DNA of 64,000 bases from Portulaca oleracea (taxonomy: Eukaryota > Streptophyta > Magnoliopsida > Caryophyllales > Portulacaceae), in contig CM055890.1 of NCBI GenBank assembly GCA_029582165.1, positions 3,018,044 to 3,082,043 of the forward strand, given 5' to 3'. The position numbers and the translations under genes were made by a program. Below the pieces are notes generated by a model. It was not told the DNA's origin and did no database searches. It was given only the letters and a program-made list of their open reading frames with translations. Below are positions 22,066 to 34,288 of this stretch, one piece after another. Position 1 is the first letter of the stretch; each line of letters opens with the position of its first letter.

Positions 22066-25000
22066 CTATAAAGTATTGTAGTTCATAATAAACGCATGTA
22101 GCTTAGCATTAATGTAGAACCTGAGCAGTGTATGAACAAGTATGAGGATTTGCTTATAATCTTGATACATGGACTTTTTGAATTACAAAGATGGTAATGA
22201 TTGACAATGATCATTAGATCATGGTCATTCTGGAAAAAGAAATCCAAAAGCACCGGGAAGCGATTGGACTAAAGCATACGGTGGCAAAATAGGAAAAGAT
22301 GGACTTTGAAGACAAGTCATCACCTATTCTTTGGTTATCATTTGAATTCACTATGTAATATTCAAAGAAGTGTGCTAAGTCCAAGCATGCGCTAAGTTGC
22401 GATCAGAAGCAGTTCTAGTTGCTTTGTCTTGTCCTGCTTCAGCTCGCATTTCTTGGATCCTTACAGCTTTGTAGTAAGTTCTGGTTGTTTTGTCTTATCC
22501 TGCTTCCAGATCACCTTAAATACCTATAACAGGTAAGAAAGCATTGCAATTAGCATAGTAACTCATATAATCAATTGTCTCGAGAAACAAGCTCATGAGA
22601 AATCCATACAACCAATTACCAGTTTCAAAATATGCCCCTAGACCCACCAATTCATGGATAACCCTACTCAAATGATCTAGTGGGAACTCTATTATTCAAA
22701 TGGAGAGAAACATCTATTGAACAACTGTCTCAATGATAAAGAATGTGCCTTTCTTTGTAGAAAAAGGAAACAATCACCCTTGAAAGAGATAAGCATTTAG
22801 ACAAATCTTCTTTCCTCTTCCACAGAATATCAAATAGATGAAAACTCAGCCTATGAAACAATCAACATAACAATTTTTGGTAGAAGCAGACCCATTAGAA
22901 GATCGTCTAGGAATCAATCCAACTCGAAATACCTAATGAAGCAGAAAATAAATATATAATTGATTAAAAAGTACCTAATAAATCAGCAGCTAACTATGAG
23001 TGCAAACTTAGTTTGTCTAATTACCGTGAATGTAACAAAACTTTTTCATGGAAGTGAAACTTATTACTTTAGCTCCGTCTATACATGGTCTATGTTAGTT
23101 GTGCACTTGGATGCTATAGGCATGATAGTGCTTATGTTGCAAGCATATGCCCTTTCAAACAGGGAGCAAGGCAAGCATCAACAGCAACGGTACTTGACCC
23201 GGAGAAAACTTTAAAGTAATTCTATAAGACAGCATCAAACACATTTTGCAGTCTCAATGCAGATTCCAAAAAAAAAAAAAAAAAGATTGCACAGATTTAC
23301 AATCATAAAGAGAAGGTTTAAGACTCTTACTATAGCACATATTTGCATTTACATTTCCAACTTCCAATTTTGTATGTACAGACCATAGTCTAAAGTAGCA
23401 AAGAGGTACTTACAGCATGGCTAAACATTGCTACTAGTGTCTCTCCCTGTTTGAACTTGGTGACCCAACATCCTACCTTGACCACATCTCTTCCATGTTA
23501 TTCATGTTTAAGCATTTACATGATGCCAAACATATAGCTGAAAATACAAGAAAAACTTAATAGTTGCAGGCTTGAATGAATGAATGATAATGAATTGTGA
23601 TTATGCATTCTAAAAATCGGTCACCCCTCCCCCACCCCGTCCCTAAAAAAGGTAAATGAAAAATAAAATAAATGGTTGAATAAATATAACAGGTCCTTTT
23701 TTTTGCATAGTTGATTTTTATTGCTGGAATTCCTCATAGGTACTTTATTGTATCCAGTGATCCCAGGGGGCAAAAGAGGTTACGAAATGAAGCTTCTATT
23801 TATAGCTTCTACTTGTCTTCAATTTGAAAATAATTAATAGTACTGATTATTTTGAGGAAGATCAATATCTTCTTTTGATCTTTTACTCTACCTTTTCTAG
23901 TTTAAAACAGTAATTTGCAATTTATTTTTACTTGTAGTTTGGACTATTTTTTTTTTTAATAAGGCTTTTAGATGCTACTATATTATGTCATGTGAACTCG
24001 GTTGGGAATAATCCGTCCAAGTGTTCAGACCAACTTCATATTATCCTTTTTTTTACATAAATTTTCATAGGTAAAAAGATGTTATTGCTTTTTTACGCAC
24101 AAATGATAGTTTCGTTTAAGGAATGTCAACGACAGGAAATAGATTCAGAAGGTACGTGGAGGTAAAGATATGAATACTCTTGTTTCTAGGGATTAATAAT
24201 TTGGAGCTAACTAGTGGTAGAAACTTAAAACAGGGGTATAAGGAATGTCGTAGCTTTTGGTTCAGTTCGTAGTAAGAAAATGCCATTAAATAACAAATAC
24301 TGAAAATTTTATATTTTCTAACTTCACCTTTAATTGTGAGTATTTTCATAATTTAAATGACTTTCATGCAATTGTTTTAAAATGTCCTAAAAGTTACAAT
24401 GGCACATGCCTTCCCCAAAAGTTACAATCTAAATGGCTTTCATACATTAAAACTTTCTTTCATGAAGAGGTAGAATACTTGATTCAAGACAAGATCATAA
24501 CAGGGAATAGAAGCAAATAAAACAAAAGGCACTGATGCCACCAGAATGTAGGGAAAAAAGCATAGATAGATACATACATCAAATAACCAGATCCAAAGCT
24601 ACTTCAATAAGCTTCCCTACCCGCATGATTTCACCAAACATTATGCCATTTAGGAACAAAGTAGATGGGGATCAGACAGTAAGGTATGTCCTATAATAGT
24701 GTTTAGACCAAATTCAACAAACCTTCCGACCATCACTCTAGTAATCAAGTTTCTTAGTACCTCATTTAACCAAACAATATGCAAGAAATAAACCCTAATC
24801 CAAATGATTTTCCAATATTTGAGTTCAATCACATGGACTTAAAAGCATCTAATCTACAACACTGAATTTCTATGTACCAACACACAATCAATAATAAACC
24901 AGTTTACTGCATAGTCATAAGGATAATTAGTCAACCCAACTAAGATGGTATCAAACAAATTAAATTAAAACTAAACAAATTGCCCAAGAATGATATAGTT

Positions 25001-25125
25001 CATCAATCCAAATCAATGAAACAATATACTCAGTTAGACAGTTACTTATGATGCATTAAGACAGTGAGGTTTTTTCTTGAATTGGCAAATCCCAATTACA
25101 CCCGCAATCAATAACTTCCCAGACT
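22066..25125. mobile_element. CACTA interior, no recognised gene
   Basis: AT-rich and non-coding by inspection on both strands; only short random frames. Confidence 0.6.
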
Positions 25126-25132
25126 TGAGATG

Positions 25133-25489
25133 AGCTGATGGAGATTAAACCCTTTCAAAGCAAACTATTATTGTGACCTACCAGAATTTAAGGGTTGGTA
25201 ATTGAACTTTGAAAAATCAATTGAAATTTTCAAGTTTAAGAAATTGATAGAGTACGTACCTGACATGCTATAAACATCTCTGTTTCTCAACAAGCGAATT
25301 CCCATGCAATTTAGGGTGAAGAACATTAGAAGGAGATCAACAAATGAGTTGATGGAGAGTAAACCCTTGCAAAGCAAATGATTAATTTGCTCACTCAAAT
25401 TAAAGGACTAGTAATTGAAACATGATCAAAATGAATCAAATGAAATTTTCGATTCTATGACTTTAATATAGTTACCTGACATGCTAAAA
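25133..25489. repeat. Diverged internal duplication in the CACTA element
   Basis: 25133-25275 and 25347-25489 share GATGGAG-TAAACCC-TTCAAAGCAAA, GGTAATTGAA, TCAA-TGAAATTTTC, and TACCTGACATGCTA. Both copies end at the same donor-like site (minus strand AGCATGTCAG|GTA). Confidence 0.6.
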
Positions 25490-25677
25490 CTTTCTCCAAT
25501 TCGTACCCAGCAGATATCAAAGGAAATAAGCCATACTGTGAAACCCATAATCGATTTCAAAGACGGTGAAAAGAGGGGAAACGTATAAGAATTCCCGGCA
25601 GCAAATTGGAGCCATACTGCTGCTCTTAAACCCACCCATGGTGGTCTGCTCCCTTCTTTCACTACCAGCTTAGGCAT
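25429..25677 (-). pseudogene. Captured nodulin-like (MFS) transporter fragment
   Basis: Minus ATG 25677 opens MPKLVVKEGSRPPWVGLRAA, followed by VWLQFAAGNSYTFPLFSPSL and KSIMGF. This is the start of the plant nodulin-like major facilitator family (PPWVGL, AAGNAYNFPLYSP, LKSVMGF), a membrane protein whose first helix lies here. Agreement fades after MGF, and a donor-like CAG|GTAACT follows. About 80 codons of first-exon sequence seem to have been picked up; no further exon is recognised. The larger frame up to 25830 is probably upstream leader. Confidence 0.6.
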
Positions 25678-26249
25678 CTCTGGTTTCCTTGCTCTCTGCA
25701 ATGGGGGATGGTGTTTGGTACATGTTCCCGCTGTAGTGTGTGAATGGAGGGTTTTGAATTGATGTCTGTTGACGGAGAAATATGCGTTTTTTGGGGAAAG
25801 TGAAACAAGATAGTGATGATAATAGCCCATACAAGAAGAATTGTTGGAGATCTAATATACTATAAAAAAAAGCAAATTGAGATCAAATCGGAACAAAATC
25901 CCCAAATTATGTTGGCCATGGTTTGCATCAACAACATGTTTCGAGTCTTCTTCCAATTTTGTCGCTATAGATTGTAGGAGGGTGGAAGAGATTTTTGATT
26001 CTCTACTGCTATATGGTGATTTTTGGGCGAGAAAAATCATAGATTCCCTGGCTCTCTAATACCCGTAATATTGGAGATTTGGAGGAGAGGGTTTTCTTGT
26101 TCTCCGAGGAGAAAAGGAAATAAGCCAGAATATTTGCAAAAAGAATTAAATTGAAAAAAAACATTAATAAGGGAATGACTGATTGGATGAAAATACAAGG
26201 AGGGAATGTGTTTACTGAAATTTTCAAAATACCGCCATTTTGAAAATTA

Positions 26250-26400
26250 TTCAAAGGCTTTTGTGGCATTTTTAGCTGCTTGCTACAATATACTTCTTTT
26301 TTGTGGCAAAATTGTATTTGCTACTATTGTCCTATAAATTTATTACATATTGTGGCATGTTTAAATTTGCCACTAATAAATTGCCACAAAATATTAATTT
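26250..26400. repeat. Right subterminal repeats of the CACTA element
   Basis: At least six TTTGTGGCA/TTGCCACAA-type words before the terminus. Confidence 0.85.
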
Positions 26401-26413
26401 TCTTGTAGTGTCG

Positions 26414-26808
26414 TTTGTCTTCAGTATATCCTGCTGTGCTATTAACCCCTTGTGATCTTGCCATCGATCCCCTTGCGTTATATAGCCTATGCTATTAACC
26501 CCTTGTGATCTGGTCGTCGATCCCCTTGCGTTATATAGCCCCTTGGGATCTCTCTTGTAATCTCTCCCCTTATACTAATGGATTATTGCTCCGTTGCCGT
26601 CCGTGATTTTTCCCGATTTGGGTTTCCACGTAAATCGTGTGTCTTTATACTCTCTATCTTTTAATTACTGATCTTGTTATATTTCTTCTCAATTTATACA
26701 TCCTGATAATTATCTCTTCCGCTGCAAATACTAGGCTACCCTATAATTTACCTCGATCCTAACGACTAGTATCAGAGCCTCACAAGGGTATCTGAACAAG
26801 GTCTAACA
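26414..26808 (+). repeat. 3' LTR of E1, second part
   Basis: It matches 18903-19299 (TTTGTCTTCAGTATATCC ... GTCTAACA). CTTTT follows, the second half of the E1 target duplication. Confidence 0.9.
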
Positions 26809-26813
26809 CTTTT

Positions 26814-28066
26814 GAATGTTGTAGCACATTTGGAAGCGCATGAATGCTACTATTTTCTCCAAAGATTCTATACAACCTGGTACGCACTGATACTATTGCA
26901 AAGCACTAGAGTGATTAGAGAAATGCAATATTATTGGTTTCTAGTAGAAAAGTTTGTGTTTGAGATTATAATTTCAAAATTGGCTCCTTAAGGATAGATA
27001 AATTCAGTTGGGTGCAAAAATGCACGTATAACATTGCTTAAGTTTTGGCAGCGTGGTGCTTGGAACAACTCATCTCTTTGTGGTGGGATGGCTTGGATCA
27101 AACTAGATGGTCATATAATTTCCTTACACACTCGCTTTTTTTTTCCCCTATCATAACTCACTGTTCTTATTTTGCAGATTGCAGTAGCACATGAATAATA
27201 ATAATTACGGACGTTACCTAGTTCTAAAAGCGGCAATGAGACTTGAATTTGCATTACATGCATGTAAGATTACTAAAGCTTAGGGAGTTTTGTTAGAATA
27301 GCACACAACTTGACCCAACAGACCAAAAACTGATTGTTAACTTGATGTTATATGTAATTATGGTTTTGTCTCGATGCACAAAAAAAAAAAAAAAAAAGAT
27401 CAAACAATATGGAGTTAGTGCGAGCCTAGCCCATCCCAAAACTTGGTCATTAGGATCAGGTGACAACGGCTTGTTTATATAGTTTATTTCCATATTTATC
27501 TTGTTTTGTTGTAAAAAAAAAATAATGATGCGGAGTTAGTTAGCCGTTCAATGACTAAACAGTTCATGTGTATAAAATTTTGGAAAACAAAAATAATATA
27601 AAATTATATAATATGCCATACGACACTATGCCTACATTTTCTAAAAAAACAAAGTTGGCTACATTTGTATTTTCTGCTCAACTGTGACAATAAGAGAGCT
27701 TATCACTAGTGCCTAAAAAATAGTTGAGCCTTGCCTTAAAACTCTTCAATAACAAACTCACATGCGGCCAACAAGCTCTTAAGACATATTCAAAAGCACC
27801 ATTTTAGGATCACAAGGTATTCTTGTTATGAAGTAAATTGAGGTGATTCAATATACTTTCTTTTGTTTTGGCAAAAAAAATTACTTTCTTTTTATTGAAA
27901 AAAAAAAACACTTGTCTTTATACGCACGATCTTAACTCCTTCAAGTCTTTTCAATAGAAATTTCTTTCTAAGACAATATCCTGAACAATTTATAGAAGGA
28001 TCAGAAAAATAAAGGAAAGAGAAAAACGACAATCTGTAGATTAACATATATAAAGGTCAATTAAAG
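26814..28066. other. Intergenic region upstream of the transporter gene
   Basis: AT-rich, with poly-A runs at 27379-27397 and 27891-27908. No gene is recognised. A TATATAAAGG at 28047 lies unusually close (20 bases) to the proposed start codon. Confidence 0.6.
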
Positions 28067-31000
28067 ATGAGTAACCAACATGTTGATATGACGCAGGTTC
28101 ATACATTTTTTTCATTCACTTTTTTTTTTTAATCTTTTTTTGTTTTTGAGGTCTATTATTATTGTACTTGTGAATGGTAACTTTGTTATGTTTATTGTTT
28201 AGCAAAACAATGACGATGTAGAAAGAAATGACTTGAACAGTTGGTTGCCAATTACTGCATCTAGAAAGGCAAAGTGGTACTACTCGGCCTTTCACAATGT
28301 AACCGCGATGGTTGGGGCAGGTGTTCTAGGATTGCCCTTTGCAATGGCTCAATTGGGTTGGTAATGACTCAAAATATTCATTTTTTTTTATCATACAAGT
28401 TTTATTTTTCATAACAAATACAATCAATTATATAATGAAAAAGCAATATGACCAACATGACCTTTTATCTTTTTACATCTTCAATTGTCGCCCTATTTCT
28501 GGTACTTTTTTTATTTTAATCCCTCATGTTACTCTTTAGTTGTGGAAAGAATCATACATTAAAAGGCATGGATTAAGTGATTATTGACTCTTTACGTTCT
28601 TCTTTGATGACTTCAATTTTAGTGTTAACTAAAACTTGATAAATATGAAATTAGTGGTTGTTTGTTGATCCATAGTTGAAATAAAAATGTAGGGTTGTGG
28701 GAATATTAGCAATGGTAATATCCTGGCTGGTGACATACTATTCTCTATGGCAACTGGTGGAGCTCCATGAAATTGTACCGGGAAAGCGGTTCGATCGATA
28801 TCCAGAACATGGAATGCATGCGTTTGGGCCAAAACTTGGGTATTGGATTGTTATGCCCCAACAAGCAATGGTGCAAATATCCATCAACATAGTATATATG
28901 GTCACTGGTGGAAAATCTTTGCAAACAGCCTGGGAGCTCGCTGTTCCTAGCATGACTGGAATTAGGCTCACCTACTTCATCCTCATCTTCACTCTTATTG
29001 AATTGATTCTCTCCCAATCGCCAAATTTCAACTCTTTGAAAGGAGTCTCCTTAATTGCTGCAATTATGTCATTCGTGTAAGTGCAGGTACTCGATGAATT
29101 TTATTGACCTATATTATCACCAAACTTTTATATTAGGCCAAGTGACAACAACCATGAAAAAATATTTGTTTTGTATTAAGAAAAAGCTTATACTAACAAG
29201 TAGTAGTATATGTAATTGGTGAGCATATGCAGGTACTCGATGGTTGCGTGTGTAGCATCACTAGTAAAAGGAATTAAAGATGAGGAGCATGAGCAGGTAG
29301 ACTACGGGGCTTCGATCTCATACAACGGCGGGAGTGGTATTTGACATATTCAACGGACTGGGGACAGTGGCATTTGCATTTGCAGGGCACAGTGTTGTGT
29401 TGGAGATCCAAGCCACAATCCCTTCATCTCCTGAGAAACCCTCAAAGAAGCCCATGTGGAAAGGTGCTGTCCTTGCTTATTTCATAGTTGCAATCTGCTA
29501 TTTCTCAGCTGCATTCGCTGGCTATTGGTCCTTTGGAAGCCAAGTTCAGGATGATGTTCTCGTCTCTCTAAACAACCCCGCCTGGCTCATCTCTTTTGCC
29601 AACTTCATGGTCTTTCTTCATGTCGTTGGAGGCTATCAGGTATCTTCAATGTTTGTTTAATTTCTACTTATATAATTCTAATCAACCACATCTAGTATAA
29701 GTATGTATATGTATATTTTGTATGACATTTTTAATAAAAATATTGTCTAATACAACCCTTAAGTAATGTTAGGTATTTGCAATGCCGACGTATGATATCA
29801 TTGAAGAATTCTTGGTAGTAAAGCGTGGATTCACCCCTGGCCTTCCTCTTCGTCTACTCGCAAGAAGTCTTTATGTTGGTATGCTTCCATGTTTTCCATT
29901 CTTGTTTCATATAAATAGAAAGCGCTCTAGGACGACATACATAAGTTTAACTAGAATGCAAGAAAAACTAAACTTTCTAGTAACATCACTCATTCAAATG
30001 TAGGCCAAAGGCCATATTATATAAATGCTATCAAAAAAAGAAAAAACAATTACCTTAAAAGAAATTATAGCGTTAATTAATTGGTTATTAGAACTGGAAT
30101 TATACTAGTGAGAGTACCATACTCATGTACTCCGATTGTATAATTTTATAAGCATATATGTGTATGACTTTATAAACAAGCATATATAAATTTAAGAGCA
30201 TACTCATAAAAATAACAAGTTTACTCATAGTCTAATAAAAATTAAAATTGTAAATTTATATAAATTACAAACTTAAATGACATATATATACATATATACA
30301 TATATAATCAAAGAACATAAATTGTATGTCCACAAATTTATATTCATCTGCTCATAAAATTATACATATATGCTAATAAAACATATTTTAGGAATATGGG
30401 AGTATTATATTCCCGGGAACATCTGAAACATTATCCAATTTTCAATTGGTCATCATTATATTAAATGTGGTTTGGTACTGAAACTCTTCCTCTCAAGCCT
30501 ATTTTAATAATTATGATACCATCAGACAAGAGTCCAATAGATTAGTCTACATTATTCCGTTAGAAAAAAATCAGTTTGAACATATGTGTATATACCATTG
30601 AACTTGATCAATATCACTAACCTGTGAATTTATGTTATCAATCCAGCTCTGACATCGCTAATTGGAGTTTGCCTTCCATTTTTCGGTGGATTGCTTGGTT
30701 ATTGTGGAGGACTCGCATTTGCTTCTACATCGTACTTTGTAAGGATTCTTATTTGTGATAAATGTGCGATATATAGTAGATAGAAAAAAAAAACAAAAAA
30801 GAAAAAGCTATCCCTATGTTTTAAAGCTCTTATTGACACGTACATGATCTTATTGGTGACAATTATATTGTAGCTACCTTGTATAATGTGGTTGATTTTG
30901 CAACAACCCAAGAGATGGAGCTTCCATTGGGCTGCTTGTTGGGTAAGTACATCACACCATGAAATTTTAGCATAACTTAGAATCTTGTTATATGTAATTA

Positions 31001-31393
31001 AAGAGGGGTATTGGTTAACTAGGCGTACATATGCATCTATCTATTATTTTGTTTTTTTTAAAAATATGTCTGAGAATACGCCCATCCAGACCCTACTTAT
31101 TTGCATGGTGTGTGCATGACAAAGATAACAAGAAAGATACGCATGATCAAAATATGAGGACAATTTGAAAGTATTACAATTTTATCCTAATGTATATATA
31201 CATTCATATAAAACCAATAAATCGTCTGGATCGGAACTACGCAGTAATATTAACAAGATGCTAATGTTTGTTATTGTTATTGATATAAATCCAGGTGTGT
31301 ATCATTATTGGCGTAATGATAACAATTCTAGCACCAATTGGAGGAATACGACAAATTATCGTTTCTGAGAAAACTTACAAGATGTTTTCTTAA
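28067..31393 (+). CDS. LHT: Lysine/histidine-type amino acid transporter, one frameshift
   Basis: Eight exons with GT-AG introns: 28067-28096, 28203-28360, 28693-29076, 29233-29639, 29773-29878, 30647-30738, 30874-30942, 31295-31393. The product would be about 447 residues, the usual LHT length, an H+-coupled amino acid importer of the AAAP family in the plasma membrane. Family blocks: [123 protein letters not shown], and a YKMFS stop. The first exon ([10 protein letters not shown]) is the least certain. One surplus T at 29311-29312 shifts the frame ([16 protein letters not shown]) and gives a TGA at 29342; every other exon phase fits. Either a recent pseudogene, a null allele, or a base error. 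Confidence 0.92.
29311..29312 (+). other. 1-base insertion breaking the LHT-type frame
   Basis: Exon 4 is 407 bases; the phases on both sides require 406. The protein match resumes in the shifted frame immediately. Confidence 0.85.
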
Positions 31394-31990
31394 ACTTGTG
31401 CCACTTTCTTTGCCATGCCATGGCGCCAGACAATGTACCTATCAAACTCATGCATTGCATTGGTACCAACGCTCCAGAAGAAGAAAAACAAAAGCATAAC
31501 ACGCATAGAATTATGAACGAGAACTTGAATTGGCATAATTCAACGGTAAGCTGGGTAATTAAGATGACTTCAGAAGGTAATAGTTCTCTGGTGAAGGTTA
31601 TGTGATGACAAGCTTCTGAATGCCCCAACAATTTGTTCATTTGCGCCCTTGTGTTTATCTCTAGGATTAACTTTAGACTAGACAGAGAGCCACATTTATC
31701 AAAATGACAAAACAATGTCTTATACAATCCTTGGAATATTTTTGACACTGAGATTGTATGAGTATTTCTAAACTAATTCTATCTAGGGAAGGTTCTTCGT
31801 AGAAACTTTTTTTTTAGTTATCATAGTTAATTTTAATATTAGCCCATTGATTATAAATAGAATAATCTTTAAGAGTTGATTTGATTTTCCTTGACCTATT
31901 ATAGCCTGTAAATAAATAATTTTAATTATTTTATTATTCTAATAAATTTATATTGATTTTATTAATATGATCTTTAACAAATACTCTAGA
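31394..31990. other. Region downstream of the transporter gene
   Basis: 3' flank; no recognised gene. The open minus frame 31356-31748 overlaps the last LHT exon and has no recognised family match, so it is taken as chance. Confidence 0.55.
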
Positions 31991-33060
31991 GCATTTAAGT
32001 TCCCTTTCAAAAATCATTAAATGTTATAAAACAATGAATGGAAGAACGTAATATAGAGAGTAGTAATAGAAAAGAACAATAGAGACAAGAGACATTGAGA
32101 GAGGATAATAACATGATCTCATTCATAACCCACAAGAGGTATTCACACTAATTACATAGCAAGAGTCCTCCACAATATAGACTTCATATGGAAATACAAT
32201 CTTCTCATAATATATCATATTAATATAAGAAAGATACCCAAAAGATATCTTATTAGTATATGAACTTTTACATATATGTATTATTCCAAAACATTCTCTC
32301 TTGAATGTCCATTATTCAAAAGAATATGTCTCGTTAAAATTTTACTAGAAAAAATCCATTTAGGAGAAAAATATACTGAAGGGAAAAGAGTGCATAATTC
32401 TAAATATACAAACATATTTTGCATCATTAAAAACTTTTCCAAGGAAAACCCAGTGGTACAAAACCTCATATAAGGGAAAAGAGTACAACATGTATTACTT
32501 CCCTGATGAGAACATTAATTAAGATCTTTGAGTTGATCTAATTCAACTTCATGACTAACTTTCAAACTTTATAGTTGAAAATGACTTGATACATAACCAA
32601 CTTGATTCTCGCTGAAACAAATTGGTTTAATATTATTTTCGGTGTGCACATATCTAGTATGTGATCCAAAATTAGAATATAGCTAGTCAAACCATTTTTG
32701 ACTCGATGAGGATAATACATATCAAAATAAGTTGTATCTTTGAGGTATCGAAATAGGTTAGATCATGTATGACTCGCAAGATATATCAACGCTTCAATAG
32801 CATTCAATTACGATACTTTATGACTGAGGAATTTCTCATCATCTTTGAGGTATCGAAATAGGTTAGATCATGTTTTTATACCAAATGACCGTACCACCAC
32901 CAGGGTACTTGAAAGGAATTGTATTGCCCATGCAACATTATTGTACCACTTTTGCTACATAAATTAATTTATGCACAAAAGTTCTTTCTCAAAGTATGCA
33001 TGCAATTTGTAAACCAAGGCATGAATGTATTTTACCTAATTCTTTCATTCCAAATGATTT
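31991..33060 (-). pseudogene. Highly degraded copia RNase H-region remnant
   Basis: The minus strand around 32960-32500 reads in pieces like the end of a Ty1/copia polyprotein: AIEALIYLASHT (usual: ALMYLANCTRPDI), LFRYLKDTTYFDMYYP (RYLRGTxDxGLFY). Stops are frequent. The LTR-like stretch 32000-32280 precedes it; boundaries are not visible. Confidence 0.4.
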
Positions 33061-34280
33061 TGTAAAGCAATCCACAACTTCTGAGGCTCTTTGGGATTCC
33101 AAATGATATTTAAATCATCGACCACATTTACAGACAATTTAGATCCGGATAGTTTAGTAGTTTTCAATAGAACCCTATAGGGAGTGAATTGGGTTGTAGA
33201 AAATTTTGCACACTTATCTTGACCCGTGGTCAAGATTCAATACACAATGTAATGAAAAATGCTTCTTAATATTGATTTCAAAAATAACTTCGTTACAAAG
33301 GATGTAATAATAGAACCTCAATTGCTTAAGGACTGGGGACCTTATAGTAGTTTAGAGGGCATGATCAACCCAATCTCATTGGTGGTGACTGGAAGTTCAA
33401 TAGCAATCACCAACCACGTTGATGACTTTGACACTCACAAAGGGACAGTTATGTATCCTCTACCACAAGAAATCTCAGACTTTCGCTAGAACACTTTCTG
33501 GTTACACAACTTTCTCACCAAAACCGAGTGGCTAGAACTCATAAATCACTGCATAGATTTCCTACATCTTATCAATTTCTTCACATTGATCGAATTGAAT
33601 GCCCTTATAGTTGATGTTGTGGATGACTTTATAGCCTTATGATTCATTTCCTTCCTTTGAGATGTGTGAAAATCTGTCCAATGGCTTCTTTCTTGTTAGG
33701 GCAGCTGCATGATTGTTTCCTTATACATGATTTTTCGATTTCCTTCTAGGCTTGATACTTGAATATCTTCACGTCTTTTATCCTCGATTTTCCTTTATGG
33801 TTGTTTCCTACATGATCCACATCCAATATTAGTTTTAATATCATTAAGGAAAGTTTTGGATTGATAGGATAGAGGTCAGGATACTTCCCTTTTTTGATGC
33901 GGCAACTTTGTCATTTCACAAAAAAATCCATTGGAGGTCTTTGGGAGTATGAGAGGCGAGGACCTTTCTCCATATTGGAGTGAGGACATTTCTGCAACGT
34001 GGAGTGAGGGAATTGTACCTGCGGAAGGGGTTTATGCAATCTCCCTCTTTTTGTTTAAAAGACAAAATTGTATCTAATTATGGATAGAGGATAAGTAGTA
34101 GTGCATACAAGGTATCAAACTTGCTTCTAGTGTACCCATGTCCAATCATAAGGGTATCAACCTTTTATACCACTGCCTCAGTGCCTACTTAAGTTCATAA
34201 AGGGATTTCTTCAACCTACATACTTGTCCCCCCATATCAAGAAAAACATAACCCTTTGTTGTCTCATGTAGATCTCTCCT
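33061..34280. other. Mostly unassigned repeat-like DNA
   Basis: Only 34085-34215 is recognised: minus strand CRLKKSLYELK-stop-ALRQWYKRL, the copia reverse transcriptase block that belongs to element G. Between 33061 and 34080 nothing was recognised. Confidence 0.45.
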
Positions 34281-34288
34281 CCAACTCA

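Larger units (their letters stand above)
20182..26410. mobile_element. CACTA (En/Spm-type) DNA transposon
   Basis: Ends CACTACAAGAAA...TTCTTGTAGTG with a 3-bp duplication TCG (20179-20181, 26411-26413). Many subterminal TTTGTGGCA / TTGCCACAA words at both ends are the usual CACTA transposase-binding arrangement. No transposase frame is visible in the 6.2 kb. The body is AT-rich, with long (AT)n tracts and a captured gene fragment near the right end, so this copy is non-autonomous. Confidence 0.93.
18628..26808 (+). mobile_element. Short copia-derived LTR element E1, interrupted by a CACTA element
   Basis: LTRs TGTTGGG...GTCTAACA (18628-19299) and 19906-20181 plus 26414-26808; duplication CTTTT (18623-18627, 26809-26813); initiator Met tRNA primer-binding site; polypurine tract. 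The interior is only about 600 bases with a broken gag piece, so it is a non-autonomous derivative. Confidence 0.9.

Noticed and set aside
28629..29017. Minus-strand frames over the LHT gene
   Set aside because: Antisense to exon 3 of the transporter, which has clear family motifs and splice sites.
31356..31748. 130-residue minus frame after the LHT gene
   Set aside because: Overlaps the last LHT exon in antisense and shows no recognised motif.
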